Positions 25,595 to 33,793 of a stretch of 64,000 nt of DNA are shown in pieces. The stretch spans positions 1,908,539 to 1,972,538 of the forward strand of contig NZ_FXXA01000002.1 in NCBI RefSeq assembly GCF_900184265.1, written 5' to 3'. Every line of letters begins with the position of its first letter. Position 1 is the stretch's first letter. The position numbers were made by a program, and so were the translations under genes. This DNA comes from Eggerthella timonensis. Lineage in GTDB: Bacteria > Actinomycetota > Coriobacteriia > Coriobacteriales > Eggerthellaceae. The notes below the pieces were generated by a model. The model saw nothing but the letters and a program-made list of their open reading frames with translations, was not told where the DNA came from and did no database searches.

Positions 25595-25668
25595 CCGATC
25601 CGCATAGTCGCCCGAAACACACGCAAAACGGCCTCCAAGCGTGTGTTCGGGGCGACTATGCGGATCGG
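25595..25668. repeat. Long hairpin, 29-bp arms
   Basis: Arms 25595-25623 and 25640-25668 match at 27 of 29 positions around a 16-nt loop. It lies between the exporter permease and the response-regulator gene. No U-tract follows. It may act as a terminator that uncouples the two halves of the module, or it may be a mobile palindrome. Confidence 0.85.
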
Positions 25669-25757
25669 GGGCGGCGGGAAGCGGGCAGTGAGACGCGGGG
25701 CGGCGGGACGGGTTTGTCGCCTCATGCTACACTCGACGACGAAGGAAAGGAGCGAAG

Positions 25758-26420
25758 ATGGCGCGGATACTGGCGGTGGACGACGAGCCGGCGATCAGGA
25801 GCCTGCTTGAGCGCACGCTCGGCAAGGACGGTCACGACGTGCGCTGCGCGGCATGCGCCGAGGAGGCGCTCGCCGCGCATCCCGAGCGCTACGACCTCGT
25901 GCTGCTCGACGTGATGATGCCCGGCATGGACGGCTTCGAGCTGTGCCGCATCGTCCGCGAGCGCACGGACGCGCCCATCGTGTTCCTCACGGCGAAAGCC
26001 GCGGAGGAGGACGCCGTGTTCGGCCTCGGCGTGGGCGCGGACGACTACGTGCGCAAGCCCTTCGGCGCGGCCGAGCTGCGCGCGAAGGTAGCCGCCCACC
26101 TGCGGCGCGAGAAGCGGGAGCGCGTGTACGCCCTCGCGTTCGGCGACGTGCGGCTCGACCTCGCGGCGCGGGAGCTGTACGTGGGCGAGGCGCGCGTGGC
26201 GCTGACGAAGACCGAGTTCGACGTGTGCGAGTTCTTGGCGCGCCACCCCGGCCAGGTGTTCTCGCGCGACCAGATCGTCGAAGGCGTGCTGGGTTGGGGC
26301 GCCGAAAGCGACGCGGCCACGATCTCGGTGCACGTGAGCAACGCGCGCGCGAAGCTGAAGGCGGCGGGCGCGGAACCCGTGCAGACCGTATGGGGGGTGG
26401 GGTACAAATGGATCGCGTGA
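25758..26420 (+). CDS. OmpR-family response regulator
   Basis: 220 residues; AAAGGAGCG ribosome site. Receiver domain 1-118 with acidic pocket D8-D9, phospho-acceptor D51 (L-L-D-V-M-M-P-G), T79 (F-L-T-A-K) and K100. The winged-helix output domain (about 125-218) ends in T-V-W-G-V-G-Y-K-W. It is followed with overlap by the kinase gene. It probably turns on the ABC exporter through the paired boxes at 23195-23216. Confidence 0.95.
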   Translation: MARILAVDDEPAIRSLLERTLGKDGHDVRCAACAEEALAAHPERYDLVLLDVMMPGMDGFELCRIVRERTDAPIVFLTAKAAEEDAVFGLGVGADDYVRKPFGAAELRAKVAAHLRREKRERVYALAFGDVRLDLAARELYVGEARVALTKTEFDVCEFLARHPGQVFSRDQIVEGVLGWGAESDAATISVHVSNARAKLKAAGAEPVQTVWGVGYKWIA

Positions 26421-27847
26421 GCGGAAGCGGAACCCGGCGCGGCCGCAGGTGCGGTCTGCCGTTGAGCCTGGTCATCCTGCGCTACTTCGCCTACGTGCTG
26501 GCGGCGGCCGTCGCGTTGGCGCTGGGGACGTACCTCGTGTTCGGCATCCTCGTCGGCACGGGCACGGTGTATCCGGCGAACTACGGCGACACGGCGCTCG
26601 CGGAGACGTCGGCGCGCCTGGCTGAGCTGCCGAGCGACGATGCGGAAGCCGTCGACGACGCCGTGCCGTCGAGCTTTCGCTGGGCCCTGTTCGCGCAGGA
26701 CGGCGCCTACGTGGCCGGCGATGCGCCCGAACGTGCGCGGGACGATCTCAAGGCGGCCGCCTTCGACGGGCTCGCCATCGCCTACGGAGGGTTGAGCACC
26801 ACGCGCTACGAGCCGGTGGAGCTGGCCGACGGCTCGGTGTGCGTGCTGACGTACGACTACATGCCGCAGTTCGCGTCGAAGGGGCTGCGCGACGCGCTTC
26901 CGAACCCGCAGAACCTGCTGCTGGGAGGGTTCGCCGTGCTGGCGGTGCTCGTGCTCGTGTCCATAGCCGTGCGCGCGGCGCGCGTGCTGTCGCGCAAGAT
27001 GGCCCCGCTTGCGGACGCTGCGCGCCGCATCGAGGAGCGCGACCTCGACTTCGAGGTGGGGGCGTCGGGCGTGCGCGAGATCGACGACGTGCTGGGCGCG
27101 ATGGACGAGATGCGCGCCTCGCTCAAGCGCTCGCTCGAGGCGCAATGGAGAAGCGAGCAGGCGCAGCGCGAGCAGATCGCCGCGCTCGCGCACGACCTCA
27201 AGACGCCGCTCACCGTGGTGCGCGGCAACGTCGACCTGCTGCTGGAAGGCGAGCTGTCGGACGAGGCGCGCCCGTGCGCGGCCGATGCGGCCGAGGGCGC
27301 GCGTCAGATGGGCACGTACCTGGCCGCGCTCATCGACGCGACGCTCGGCGACGCCGCGGCGTTCGCGCCGGTCGAACGTCCGCTGCGTCCCTTGCTCGAG
27401 CGGTTGCGCGCGCAGGCCGAGGCGCTTGCGGCGTGCGGCGGCGCGCAGGTGGCGTGGAGCGAGGGCGCGGGGCTGCCCGAGGCGCTGCGGATGGACGACG
27501 CGCTCGTGGAGCGCGCCGCGATGAACGTGGTGGCGAACGCCGTGGAGCACGCGCCCGCCGGCTCGACGGTGGAGGTGCGCGTGCGGGCGGACGAGGCGGC
27601 GGGCGCGGGCGGCATGCTCGCGGTGAGCGTGGCCGATGCGGGGCCCGGCTTCTCTCCCGAGGCGCTGGAGCGCGCCTGCGAGCGCTTCTACCAGGGCGAT
27701 CCCGCTCGCACCGCGCGCGGGCACCGCGGGCTGGGGCTGCACGTGGCAGCTCAGGCCGCCGCCCGCCACGGCGGCTCGGTGGAGCTGGCGAACCGCGAGG
27801 ACGCGGACGGCGGCGCTTGCGTGACGCTGCGGTTTCCGCTGGGCTAG
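26408..27847 (+). CDS. Sensor histidine kinase
   Basis: 479 residues, starting inside the regulator gene. TM1 (about 20-47), an outer domain of about 115 residues, TM2 (about 170-192), HAMP (193-245), an H-box L-A-H-D-L-K-T-P-L-T near 260, and an ATPase domain with N-V-V-A-N-A-V-E-H, D-A-G-P-G-F and R-G-H-R-G-L-G-L-H. A partner of the OmpR regulator, it probably senses a membrane-active peptide directly or through the exporter. Confidence 0.94.
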   Translation: MDRVSGSGTRRGRRCGLPLSLVILRYFAYVLAAAVALALGTYLVFGILVGTGTVYPANYGDTALAETSARLAELPSDDAEAVDDAVPSSFRWALFAQDGAYVAGDAPERARDDLKAAAFDGLAIAYGGLSTTRYEPVELADGSVCVLTYDYMPQFASKGLRDALPNPQNLLLGGFAVLAVLVLVSIAVRAARVLSRKMAPLADAARRIEERDLDFEVGASGVREIDDVLGAMDEMRASLKRSLEAQWRSEQAQREQIAALAHDLKTPLTVVRGNVDLLLEGELSDEARPCAADAAEGARQMGTYLAALIDATLGDAAAFAPVERPLRPLLERLRAQAEALAACGGAQVAWSEGAGLPEALRMDDALVERAAMNVVANAVEHAPAGSTVEVRVRADEAAGAGGMLAVSVADAGPGFSPEALERACERFYQGDPARTARGHRGLGLHVAAQAAARHGGSVELANREDADGGACVTLRFPLG

Positions 27848-27880
27848 GGGCGCCCGCTCCCACGTGCGGAGCGGGCGCCC
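27848..27880. terminator. Hairpin between convergent kinase and PfpI genes
   Basis: A perfect 13-bp stem (27848-27860 with 27868-27880) around a 7-nt loop, directly after the kinase stop. No T-tract. Confidence 0.65.
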
Positions 27881-27925
27881 TGGGCGGTCGAGCGCCCCTT
27901 CGCGGCAGGGGCGCCGCGTCCGGCG

Positions 27926-28510
27926 CTACCCGGGGTAGAAGCCGTCCTTGTGGAGCTTGAACCAGGCATCGGGGTCGTCCTTCGCGCCCAGCTCGCGCAG
28001 CACCTCGCGCGCGAACTCGAGCGCGGCGCTGCCGTTCGCCGTGACCACGCCGCGGTCGGCCACCGCCTGCGCTTCCACGAAGTGCTCGGCGCCGCGGTAA
28101 TGGGGTGCGCACTGCTGCACGTACTCGAGCGTGTTGCCCGTGTGGGAGCAGTCGTCGAGGAAGCCGCGCTCGGCCAGAAACGCGGCCGCGTTGCAGATGC
28201 CTCCCACGAGCGCCCCCTGCTCCCGCGCACGGCGGACGAGGGGCTCAACGGCGTCGATGCCGCTCGTCGGGTCGAGCCAGGGGTTGCCTCCGATGAGCAG
28301 CAGGGCGGCGAATTCCTCGGGGACGTCGTCCAGCGCGTAGTCGGGCACCACGGCGATGCCGCCCATCGAGCGTTTCGGGGCATGGTCGGGCGCGACGGTT
28401 TTCACCTCGAAGGAGTCGGTTTGGTTGAGCTCGGCGCACACGTACGAGCTTTCCCAGTCGGCGAAGCCGTCGAACACGTAGACGAGCACGGTTTTCTTCG
28501 GATGCTGCAT
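27926..28510 (-). CDS. DJ-1/PfpI-superfamily protein
   Basis: 194 residues from an ATG with AAAGGA. The class I glutamine-amidotransferase-like fold is clear: V-L-V-Y-V-F-D-G-F-A-D-W-E at the start, A-L-L-L-I-G-G-N-P-W near 70 and the nucleophile elbow V-G-G-I-C-N-A-A-A-F with Cys near 106. An Asp/Glu in D-W-E is placed as in DJ-1 proteins. Members act as glyoxalases, chaperones, proteases or isonitrile hydratases, so the activity is open. It follows the WYL regulator by 61 bases on the same strand and is preceded by a 10-bp dyad. Confidence 0.88.
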   Translation of the reverse strand: MQHPKKTVLVYVFDGFADWESSYVCAELNQTDSFEVKTVAPDHAPKRSMGGIAVVPDYALDDVPEEFAALLLIGGNPWLDPTSGIDAVEPLVRRAREQGALVGGICNAAAFLAERGFLDDCSHTGNTLEYVQQCAPHYRGAEHFVEAQAVADRGVVTANGSAALEFAREVLRELGAKDDPDAWFKLHKDGFYPG

Positions 28511-28553
28511 GGTGGATCCTTTCCTTAGGGGACGAAACCCATAGTACGGGAGC

Positions 28554-28579
28554 AACCATGACAGCTGTATGTCATGGTT
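28554..28579. promoter_or_regulatory. Inverted repeat upstream of the PfpI-type gene
   Basis: Perfect 10-bp arms (AACCATGACA and TGTCATGGTT) around six bases, overlapping the WYL regulator stop codon. A good candidate operator for that regulator, giving pfpI its own control. Confidence 0.6.
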
Positions 28580-29453
28580 TTCGAATATGTGCGAGATCGC
28601 CCAGGAATCCGCAGAGCCTTTGCACCCAGGCGGCGTCGTCGGTGCGGAAGCGCGCGACGCCGGCGGCTTCGTCCGCTCCGCGTTCGAGGAAGCGCGCGTC
28701 GATGGTTTCGACGAGGGCGAACTCGTCGGCCGCCTCGTAGTCGAGCTCCACGAGGAAGGTGCCCGGAACGTCCTCGTCGGGCGGCAGCAGCAGCGGGGCG
28801 TGCGGGGCGGAAAGAGCGAGCGCCGGGGTGTCGCGCGGTTCGAACGTTTCGCCCAGCACCTCGAGAGCGGCGATTCGTTTGAGCTTGAACAGGCGAAACG
28901 CCTCGCGTTCTCGGCAGAAGGCGTGGAGGTACCAGCTCGATTGCTTGTAGACGAGCCGCGCCGGCTCCACGGTGCGCGCGCTGCGCCCCGACCGCGCGAT
29001 GTACTCGATCCGCGCGCAGCGCCGCTCGCGCACGGCGTCGAGCAGAAGGGCGAGCTTCTCTTGCGCGATGCCGTCGGCGAACCAGGACGAGAGGTCGAGG
29101 GCGATGGGGCCGCCGGCGGCGACCTGCGCGTTCGCGTCGGCGCCGGGGACGAGCCGGGCGATGAGCTGCGTGACGGCCTGGTCGCCGTCGACGCTGCGCA
29201 GCCCGTCGAGCGCCGCGTACAGCGCTGCCGCGTCGTGCGTGCTCAGCAGGTCGCGGCGCACCTTGAAGCCCTCGACGACGCCCACGCCGCCGCCTGCGCC
29301 CGGGAACGTGACGAGGGGCACGCCCGCCTGTCCCAGCGTGTCGAGGTCGCGCGCGATCGTGCGCGTCGACACCTCGAACCGCTCGGCCAGCGCCCCGATG
29401 GTCGTGCGCTGCGCATCCGCCAGCACGCACATGATCCCGATGAGCCGTTCCAT
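28572..29453 (-). CDS. WYL-domain transcriptional regulator
   Basis: 293 residues from the ATG at 29453; GTG at 29459 is in frame. The HTH (1-60) has I-G-A-L-A-E-R-F-E-V-S-T-R-T-I-A-R-D-L-D, typical of the DeoR/HTH_11 start of WYL proteins. The WYL domain (about 140-215) has V-Y-K-Q-S-S-W-Y-L-H-A-F-C-R and F-R-L-F-K-L-K-R-I, with W-Y-L intact. A C-terminal WCX-like region follows. WYL domains bind nucleic acids or nucleotides. Downstream is pfpI; upstream a tiny coupled frame. Confidence 0.92.
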   Translation of the reverse strand: MERLIGIMCVLADAQRTTIGALAERFEVSTRTIARDLDTLGQAGVPLVTFPGAGGGVGVVEGFKVRRDLLSTHDAAALYAALDGLRSVDGDQAVTQLIARLVPGADANAQVAAGGPIALDLSSWFADGIAQEKLALLLDAVRERRCARIEYIARSGRSARTVEPARLVYKQSSWYLHAFCREREAFRLFKLKRIAALEVLGETFEPRDTPALALSAPHAPLLLPPDEDVPGTFLVELDYEAADEFALVETIDARFLERGADEAAGVARFRTDDAAWVQRLCGFLGDLAHIRKP

Positions 29454-29462
29454 CCGCACGGG

Positions 29463-29582
29463 TCAGCCCCGCCTCGCCGCGCGCGAGGCGGCCCATGCGA
29501 CGGCCTCGTCGGTCGCACAGCCGCGCGGCTTCGCCGCGAAGTCGTGCGGGGAGGCGAACCGCTCCCAAAGCGCCTTGTCCAT
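29463..29582 (-). CDS. Small protein upstream of the WYL regulator
   Basis: A 39-residue frame with a good ribosome site (AAAGGA about 10 bases upstream). Composition is normal for a real protein (M-D-K-A-L-W-E-R-F-A-S-P-H-D-F start, A-V-A-W-A-A-S-R-A end). Its TGA lies three bases before the WYL GTG/ATG starts, suggesting translational coupling. No family is recognised; it could also be a leader peptide. Confidence 0.5.
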   Translation of the reverse strand: MDKALWERFASPHDFAAKPRGCATDEAVAWAASRAARRG

Positions 29583-29652
29583 ATCCGCCCCGTCCTTTCG
29601 ATCGCGCCTAGTGCATGCGCTTCCAGCTTACCATGCCCGCGACGCGACAGGA

Positions 29653-29668
29653 TGTTTCACGTGAAACA
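29653..29668. promoter_or_regulatory. parS, ParB-binding centromere site
   Basis: TGTTTCACGTGAAACA is an exact match to the 16-bp bacterial parS consensus and a perfect palindrome, in an intergenic region. ParB spreads from such sites and loads SMC for chromosome segregation. parS sites cluster near the replication origin. Confidence 0.93.
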
Positions 29669-29900
29669 AATGTTCTGACTTCCTGCTTGGCGCATACTGC
29701 CCGATGGATCGCCTGCGCCTCCTTCCCGAGCCTTGCAGGGGCTCGCATGGCGGGAATCCGTCGGATTCGGAAGATGCACGCCGGGTGCGCCGTGCAGGAG
29801 GATCGTGCTCCGCATGGCGCTCGGCCGCCGCGATACCGCATCCGCGCGTCCGGACGTTTTTGGAGACGAGGCTTTCCCGGCTTCGTTCGTTAAGGGGGGA

Positions 29901-29987
29901 TCGAGTGCTCGGTGCGCGCTGGATTGCGCTCCTGCAGTGTGTATCAGATCGCGCTCCTGCAGTGCGCACCGGATTGCGCTCCTATAT
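29901..29987. repeat. 25-bp tandem repeat, about three copies
   Basis: Units starting at 29926 and 29951 share GCGCTCCTGCAGTG and a YCRGATY end; partial copies flank them (29901 and 29976). The period is exactly 25 bp. There are no spacers, so this is not CRISPR. Possibly a protein-binding array near parS. Confidence 0.6.
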
Positions 29988-30137
29988 GTTGCAGAATCGG
30001 AGTTTTGGCAGGAGGTCTGCACCTTTTGCGGCAGAGCAAAAACTGCGACCAGGCGTTTCGTCGACGAGCGTCTCGCCGAACGGCTCTCGTACCCGTAAGA
30101 GACGGGGAATAGCTGCCAAAAACCCGATTTTGCCACG
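29987..30137. repeat. Long inverted repeat, 25-bp arms with nested hairpin
   Basis: Arms 29987-30011 and 30113-30137 match at 20 of 25 positions with 101 bases between. A small hairpin (CCCGT/ACGGG, about 30092-30106) sits just before the right arm, as in the elements at 8657 and 33794. Confidence 0.6.
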
Positions 30138-30276
30138 CATAGCCAGGGATTGGTTGTCAGGCAGCGCGCCGCGGTCGCACGGGCACGCGCACGCATGGCT
30201 CGTCCGCTGTCGGCGTCGTCGTCGGTGCCGAAGGCGTCAGTCGCACGCGCATGCGCGGTTCGCCCGTGCGCTCGGA

Positions 30277-30344
30277 CGGTTGACGGGCGGCGGGTAAAGT
30301 CAACCGTTGCTCGCTTGCGTCAACCGTTCGTGTTCCCTCATACT
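30277..30344 (+). promoter_or_regulatory. Promoter and triple half-site operator of the XRE-TPR gene
   Basis: One CGGTTGAC (30277-30284) and two GTCAACCG copies (30299-30306, 30319-30326) form an inverted plus a direct pair. The last overlaps the -35 TTGCGT (30315-30320); the -10 is CATACT (30339-30344) after 18 bp. The gene's own product is the obvious candidate repressor. Confidence 0.6.
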
Positions 30345-30383
30345 GGAAGCACGAAACGGGCGCGGCAACGGAAGGGAACGCGC

Positions 30384-31499
30384 ATGCACGACATCAACTT
30401 GGGAGCCACTATCGCGCGCGAGCGGCGCGCGGCCGACGTCACGCAGGGCGAGCTAGCGGCTCACCTGGGCGTGACAAAGGCGGCCGTGTCGAAGTGGGAG
30501 CTCGGCCAGAGCATGCCCGACGTGGCCCTGCTGCCGCGCATCGCCGCCTACTTCGACCTCACGCTCGACGAGCTGTTCGATTACCGGCCGCAGCTGACGG
30601 CCGAAGAGGTGCGCGACGTCTACCTGCGCCTGTTCGCGCAGATGAGCGAAGATCCGGACGCGGCCCTCGAGAGCGCCGACCGGCTGGTTGCGGAATACTA
30701 CTCCTGCTGGCCGTTGCTGCAGCAGATGGGCGGGCTCTACGTGCAGCGCGCCGTGTTCGACACGGAGCATCCGGACGAGCTGTGCAAGCGCGCCATCGGG
30801 CTGTTCGAGCGCGTCGAGGAGCATGCGGACGACGTGGAGCTGGTGCGCACCGCCCGCATGATGCGCGCGTCCACGATGAACATCCTGGGAGACGTCGACG
30901 GCTGCATCGCGCTGTTCGAGAGCCTGAAACCCGAAAGATCCATCGGCGTCGAACTGCTTCTGGCCGCCACGTACGAGCAGAAAGGCGACCGCGAGGCCTG
31001 CCTGAAGCTGTACCAGGAGTCGATGGGCTGGGGTGTGATAAGCGTCATGAGCTGCTTGAACGCCCAGCTGCCGCTGTATGCCGACGACGCCGCGCATCGC
31101 GATGCGCTCGCGCAGGCCGGGGAAGGCATGCTGCGAGGGTTCGATCTGGAAGCGGAGAACCCTATGTCGGCGCTCGCGTTTCTGGCGAGCGCTTCCGCCG
31201 CGTACCTGCTCGCGGACGACGAGGAGCGCACGAAGGCCTATCTGGAGCGCTTCATCGCGCTTTTGGGAAGCCTCGATGCGCGCAGCCTGCTGTACGGCGC
31301 GCGCCAAGGCGTGCTCTACGATCTCGTGCCCGAGCTGACGGCGTCCGATCCCGGCCAGGAGCAGGAGAAGGACGTCCAGGTCGCGGCGCTCGATCCCAAG
31401 CAGCTGGGCAAGCAGCTGATCACGGCTCGGCCGGCATGGGTCGAGCATGCCGACGACGCGCGGTTCCGGCCGCTGCTCGACCGTTTGGAGGCGCTATGA
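30384..31499 (+). CDS. XRE regulator with C-terminal TPR-like repeats
   Basis: 371 residues from an ATG with GGAAGGGA. The HTH (about 5-62) has I-A-R-E-R-R-A-A-D-V-T-Q-G-E-L-A, V-T-K-A-A-V-S-K-W-E and L-P-R-I-A-A-Y-F-D-L-T-L-D-E-L. The remaining 300 residues are helical repeats (TPR-like), as in Rgg/PlcR-type or XRE-TPR regulators that sense peptides or partner proteins. It overlaps the ABC ATPase by ATGA, so regulator and exporter are one operon, probably autoregulated through the GTCAACCG sites. Confidence 0.9.
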   Translation: MHDINLGATIARERRAADVTQGELAAHLGVTKAAVSKWELGQSMPDVALLPRIAAYFDLTLDELFDYRPQLTAEEVRDVYLRLFAQMSEDPDAALESADRLVAEYYSCWPLLQQMGGLYVQRAVFDTEHPDELCKRAIGLFERVEEHADDVELVRTARMMRASTMNILGDVDGCIALFESLKPERSIGVELLLAATYEQKGDREACLKLYQESMGWGVISVMSCLNAQLPLYADDAAHRDALAQAGEGMLRGFDLEAENPMSALAFLASASAAYLLADDEERTKAYLERFIALLGSLDARSLLYGARQGVLYDLVPELTASDPGQEQEKDVQVAALDPKQLGKQLITARPAWVEHADDARFRPLLDRLEAL

Positions 31500-32206
31500 T
31501 GAGCGGGGCGGGCGAGACAGTGCTGCGCGTGGAGGGCCTTGCGTACCGCTACGGGAAAACCGACGTGTTCGACGGGGCGTCCTTCGTGCTGCGAGCGGGC
31601 GAGGCGGCGTTTCTGACCGGGCCGAACGGCGCGGGGAAGTCGACGTTGCTGCGCTGTCTTGCCGGATGGGACGCGCCTGCCGAGGGACTCGTCGAGCTGT
31701 GCGGCGCGCGCTTCGACGGCTCGGACCGCGCGCAGCGCAGCCTGCTGGCGTTCGTGCCCGACGTGCCCTCGTTCTACGACGACCTCACGGCGGGCGAGCA
31801 CATCCGCTTCGTGCGGCAGGCGAACCGCCTCGACGTCGCCGCCGACCCGTCGGACGGGCTTATGGCCCGCTTCGGCCTCGACGGCCAGCGCGATCAGCTG
31901 CCCTCCTCGTACTCGCGCGGCATGCGCCAGAAGCTCGCGCTCGTGCTGGCGTTTGCCCGCGCTCCGCGCCTGCTGCTGCTCGACGAACCCTACGGGCCGC
32001 TCGATCCGGGCGCGGCGGAGGTGCTGAGCGCGCTCATCGAGGAGGCGCGCGACGCCGGCGCCGCCGTTCTGGCGAGCTGCCATCACGACGTGCCGAACCT
32101 GAGGCCCGACAAGCTGGCGCGCCTCGAGGGCGGTCGCTTGGACGTGCGCGACGTGGGCGACGTGGGCGCCGCGCAGGACGGCGACGATGGCGGCGACGAT
32201 GCGTGA
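31496..32206 (+). CDS. ABC transporter ATPase
   Basis: About 236 residues; ATG at 31496 or 31499. Walker A G-P-N-G-A-G-K-S-T near 41, signature-like S-Y-S-R-G-M-R-Q-K near 138, Walker B L-L-L-L-D-E-P-Y-G-P-L-D. The switch region reads A-S-C-H-H. An acidic C-terminal tail (D-V-R-D-V-G-D-V) is odd and overlaps the permease start by 20 bases. It energises the downstream permease; substrate unknown. Confidence 0.92.
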   Translation: MMSGAGETVLRVEGLAYRYGKTDVFDGASFVLRAGEAAFLTGPNGAGKSTLLRCLAGWDAPAEGLVELCGARFDGSDRAQRSLLAFVPDVPSFYDDLTAGEHIRFVRQANRLDVAADPSDGLMARFGLDGQRDQLPSSYSRGMRQKLALVLAFARAPRLLLLDEPYGPLDPGAAEVLSALIEEARDAGAAVLASCHHDVPNLRPDKLARLEGGRLDVRDVGDVGAAQDGDDGGDDA

Positions 32207-33707
32207 CGTCCGCCTGCTGCTGTGGCTGCGCGCGCGGCATGCGCGCTCGACGCTCGACCGCGCCCTGCACCTCGCGGGCGCGGGCGTCGACGGCGGCGGT
32301 CGGGGCGAGCGCGCCTACCAGCTGTACGTGGCAGGCGTCATGGCCGTATGGTTCGCGCTCATGGCCGCTGCGCTTATCGACGCGATCCAAGGGTCGTTCG
32401 CGGGCGTCGGCATCGCCGTTTGCGCGCTCGCGGTGCAGGGAGCGTTGCTGGTGCCGGTGCTCGTCCTGCTGTGCGGCGGCATCGCGGGCGTGCGGACGGC
32501 GCCGTTGAAGCTGTCGCATCCCGACATCGCCTATCTGGCTGCCAGCGCGGTGAGCGCGCGGGCGCTTGTGGGCGTGACCGCAGGAGCGCAGGCGCTCGCG
32601 GCTGCGGCCGCCGGGGGCGCGGCCGGGTTCCTGCTGGGCGTGGGGCTTGAGAGCGCGGCCGTGCTCGCGGCCCCGCCGGGCGCGGTGGCGCTCGCGGGCG
32701 CGGCGCTGGCGGCTGCCGCAGCGGCGCTCGGGTGGATCGCGGGACTCGTTCGGCTGGCACGCCCGCGCTGGACCGGGTGGAGCACGGCCGCTGCGGCGCT
32801 GGCGCAGGCCGCCGTCGCCGCCGCGTGGTGCAGCCTCGTGCTGAGCGCGCACACCTCCGCGCTGCTGGCTCCCGCGACGTTCGCCGCGCTCGCCGCGGGC
32901 GGGGCCCTCTCCCTCGGTGCCGCCGCGTTCGTCCTTGCCCTGCTCGCCCCGCGCGCGGACATGACGCGCATCATCGACGAGAACTCCCTGCACGCCGACC
33001 TCTGCCAGTTCGGCGCGCTGTCGCCTCTCGACCCCAACGACGTCGCCGCGTACCGACGGCGCCGCAAGCTGGCCGACCGCCCGGTGCGGTTCTCCCTGCC
33101 GTCGGGGGAGGGCCGTCTCGCCTTCGTGCAACGCGCGGCGCTTTCGCACGCGCGCCAGTACGACGGCCTTTCGAGCCTCGTGATGCAGGGGGCGTTCGTC
33201 GTGCCGCTCGGCGTGCTCGCGCTCCTCGGCGCGGGCGGGCCCGCGCTGTTCGTGTTCTGGCTGCCGGCGGCCGTCCTCATGCCGCAGGGCGTGCGCGAGG
33301 CCACGCGGGCGTTTCGCGACGACCTGCGCATCCGGCTCGTGCGCGACCGTCTGCCGTTCGGCGCACTCGAGCTGCTCGTGCTCGACACGCTGCCCGCGTT
33401 CGTCCTGACCACAGCCATCGCCTGCGCGGTCGCCGCAGTGGCGGCCCCAGCAGGAGCCTCCCCGGTTGCCGCCGCCGCGCTCGCGGCGCTGGTGAGCGCG
33501 GCTTCGCTGCTCTGCTGCGGCCTCGACGCGGTGCGCCTGTTCCCGGGCGGCCCCCGCCTGTGCTACGAGTACGGCGCGATCGCGCTTGTCGGCGTGGGCT
33601 TCGCGCTCTCGCTGTTCGCGCCGACGGCCGGCGTGGCGGCCGGCGTGGCGCTCTTCGCCGCCGCGGTCGCCCTCCTCGTGCGCAACGGGGTGGAGTGCGC
33701 GCGCTGA
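32187..33707 (+). CDS. Large ABC permease of the XRE-TPR operon
   Basis: 506 residues from the ATG at 32187 (32199 also possible). About eleven or twelve hydrophobic helices, Ala-rich. A cytoplasmic stretch near residues 255-315 has D-P-N-D-V-A-A-Y-R-R-R-R-K-L, as in large fused ABC-2 permeases. There is no other permease, so one chain probably supplies both halves. Exporter of unknown substrate, controlled by its own regulator. Confidence 0.83.
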   Translation: MAATMRDVRLLLWLRARHARSTLDRALHLAGAGVDGGGRGERAYQLYVAGVMAVWFALMAAALIDAIQGSFAGVGIAVCALAVQGALLVPVLVLLCGGIAGVRTAPLKLSHPDIAYLAASAVSARALVGVTAGAQALAAAAAGGAAGFLLGVGLESAAVLAAPPGAVALAGAALAAAAAALGWIAGLVRLARPRWTGWSTAAAALAQAAVAAAWCSLVLSAHTSALLAPATFAALAAGGALSLGAAAFVLALLAPRADMTRIIDENSLHADLCQFGALSPLDPNDVAAYRRRRKLADRPVRFSLPSGEGRLAFVQRAALSHARQYDGLSSLVMQGAFVVPLGVLALLGAGGPALFVFWLPAAVLMPQGVREATRAFRDDLRIRLVRDRLPFGALELLVLDTLPAFVLTTAIACAVAAVAAPAGASPVAAAALAALVSAASLLCCGLDAVRLFPGGPRLCYEYGAIALVGVGFALSLFAPTAGVAAGVALFAAAVALLVRNGVECAR

Positions 33708-33793
33708 GGACGGGCGGGTGCGCGCGGACGCCGAGCGATGCGAAGCTTCGGCGCTTCCAGAGGAGAGCCCGGTTTTGTCGTCCGAGCCTTCTG

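Larger units (their letters stand above)
29583..30383. other. 800-bp non-coding region with parS, tandem repeats and an inverted repeat
   Basis: No convincing protein frame on either strand. It contains parS (29653-29668), a 25-bp tandem repeat (29901-29987), a long inverted repeat (29987-30137) and the operator/promoter of the XRE-TPR gene (30277-30344). This much non-coding sequence is unusual for this dense window. Confidence 0.7.

Noticed and set aside
29901-29987. CRISPR array
   Set aside because: Units are contiguous, 25 bp, degenerate and have no spacers; no cas genes in the window.
29583-30383. Replication origin
   Set aside because: parS is present, but I see no cluster of DnaA boxes, AT-rich unwinding element or dnaA/dnaN genes.
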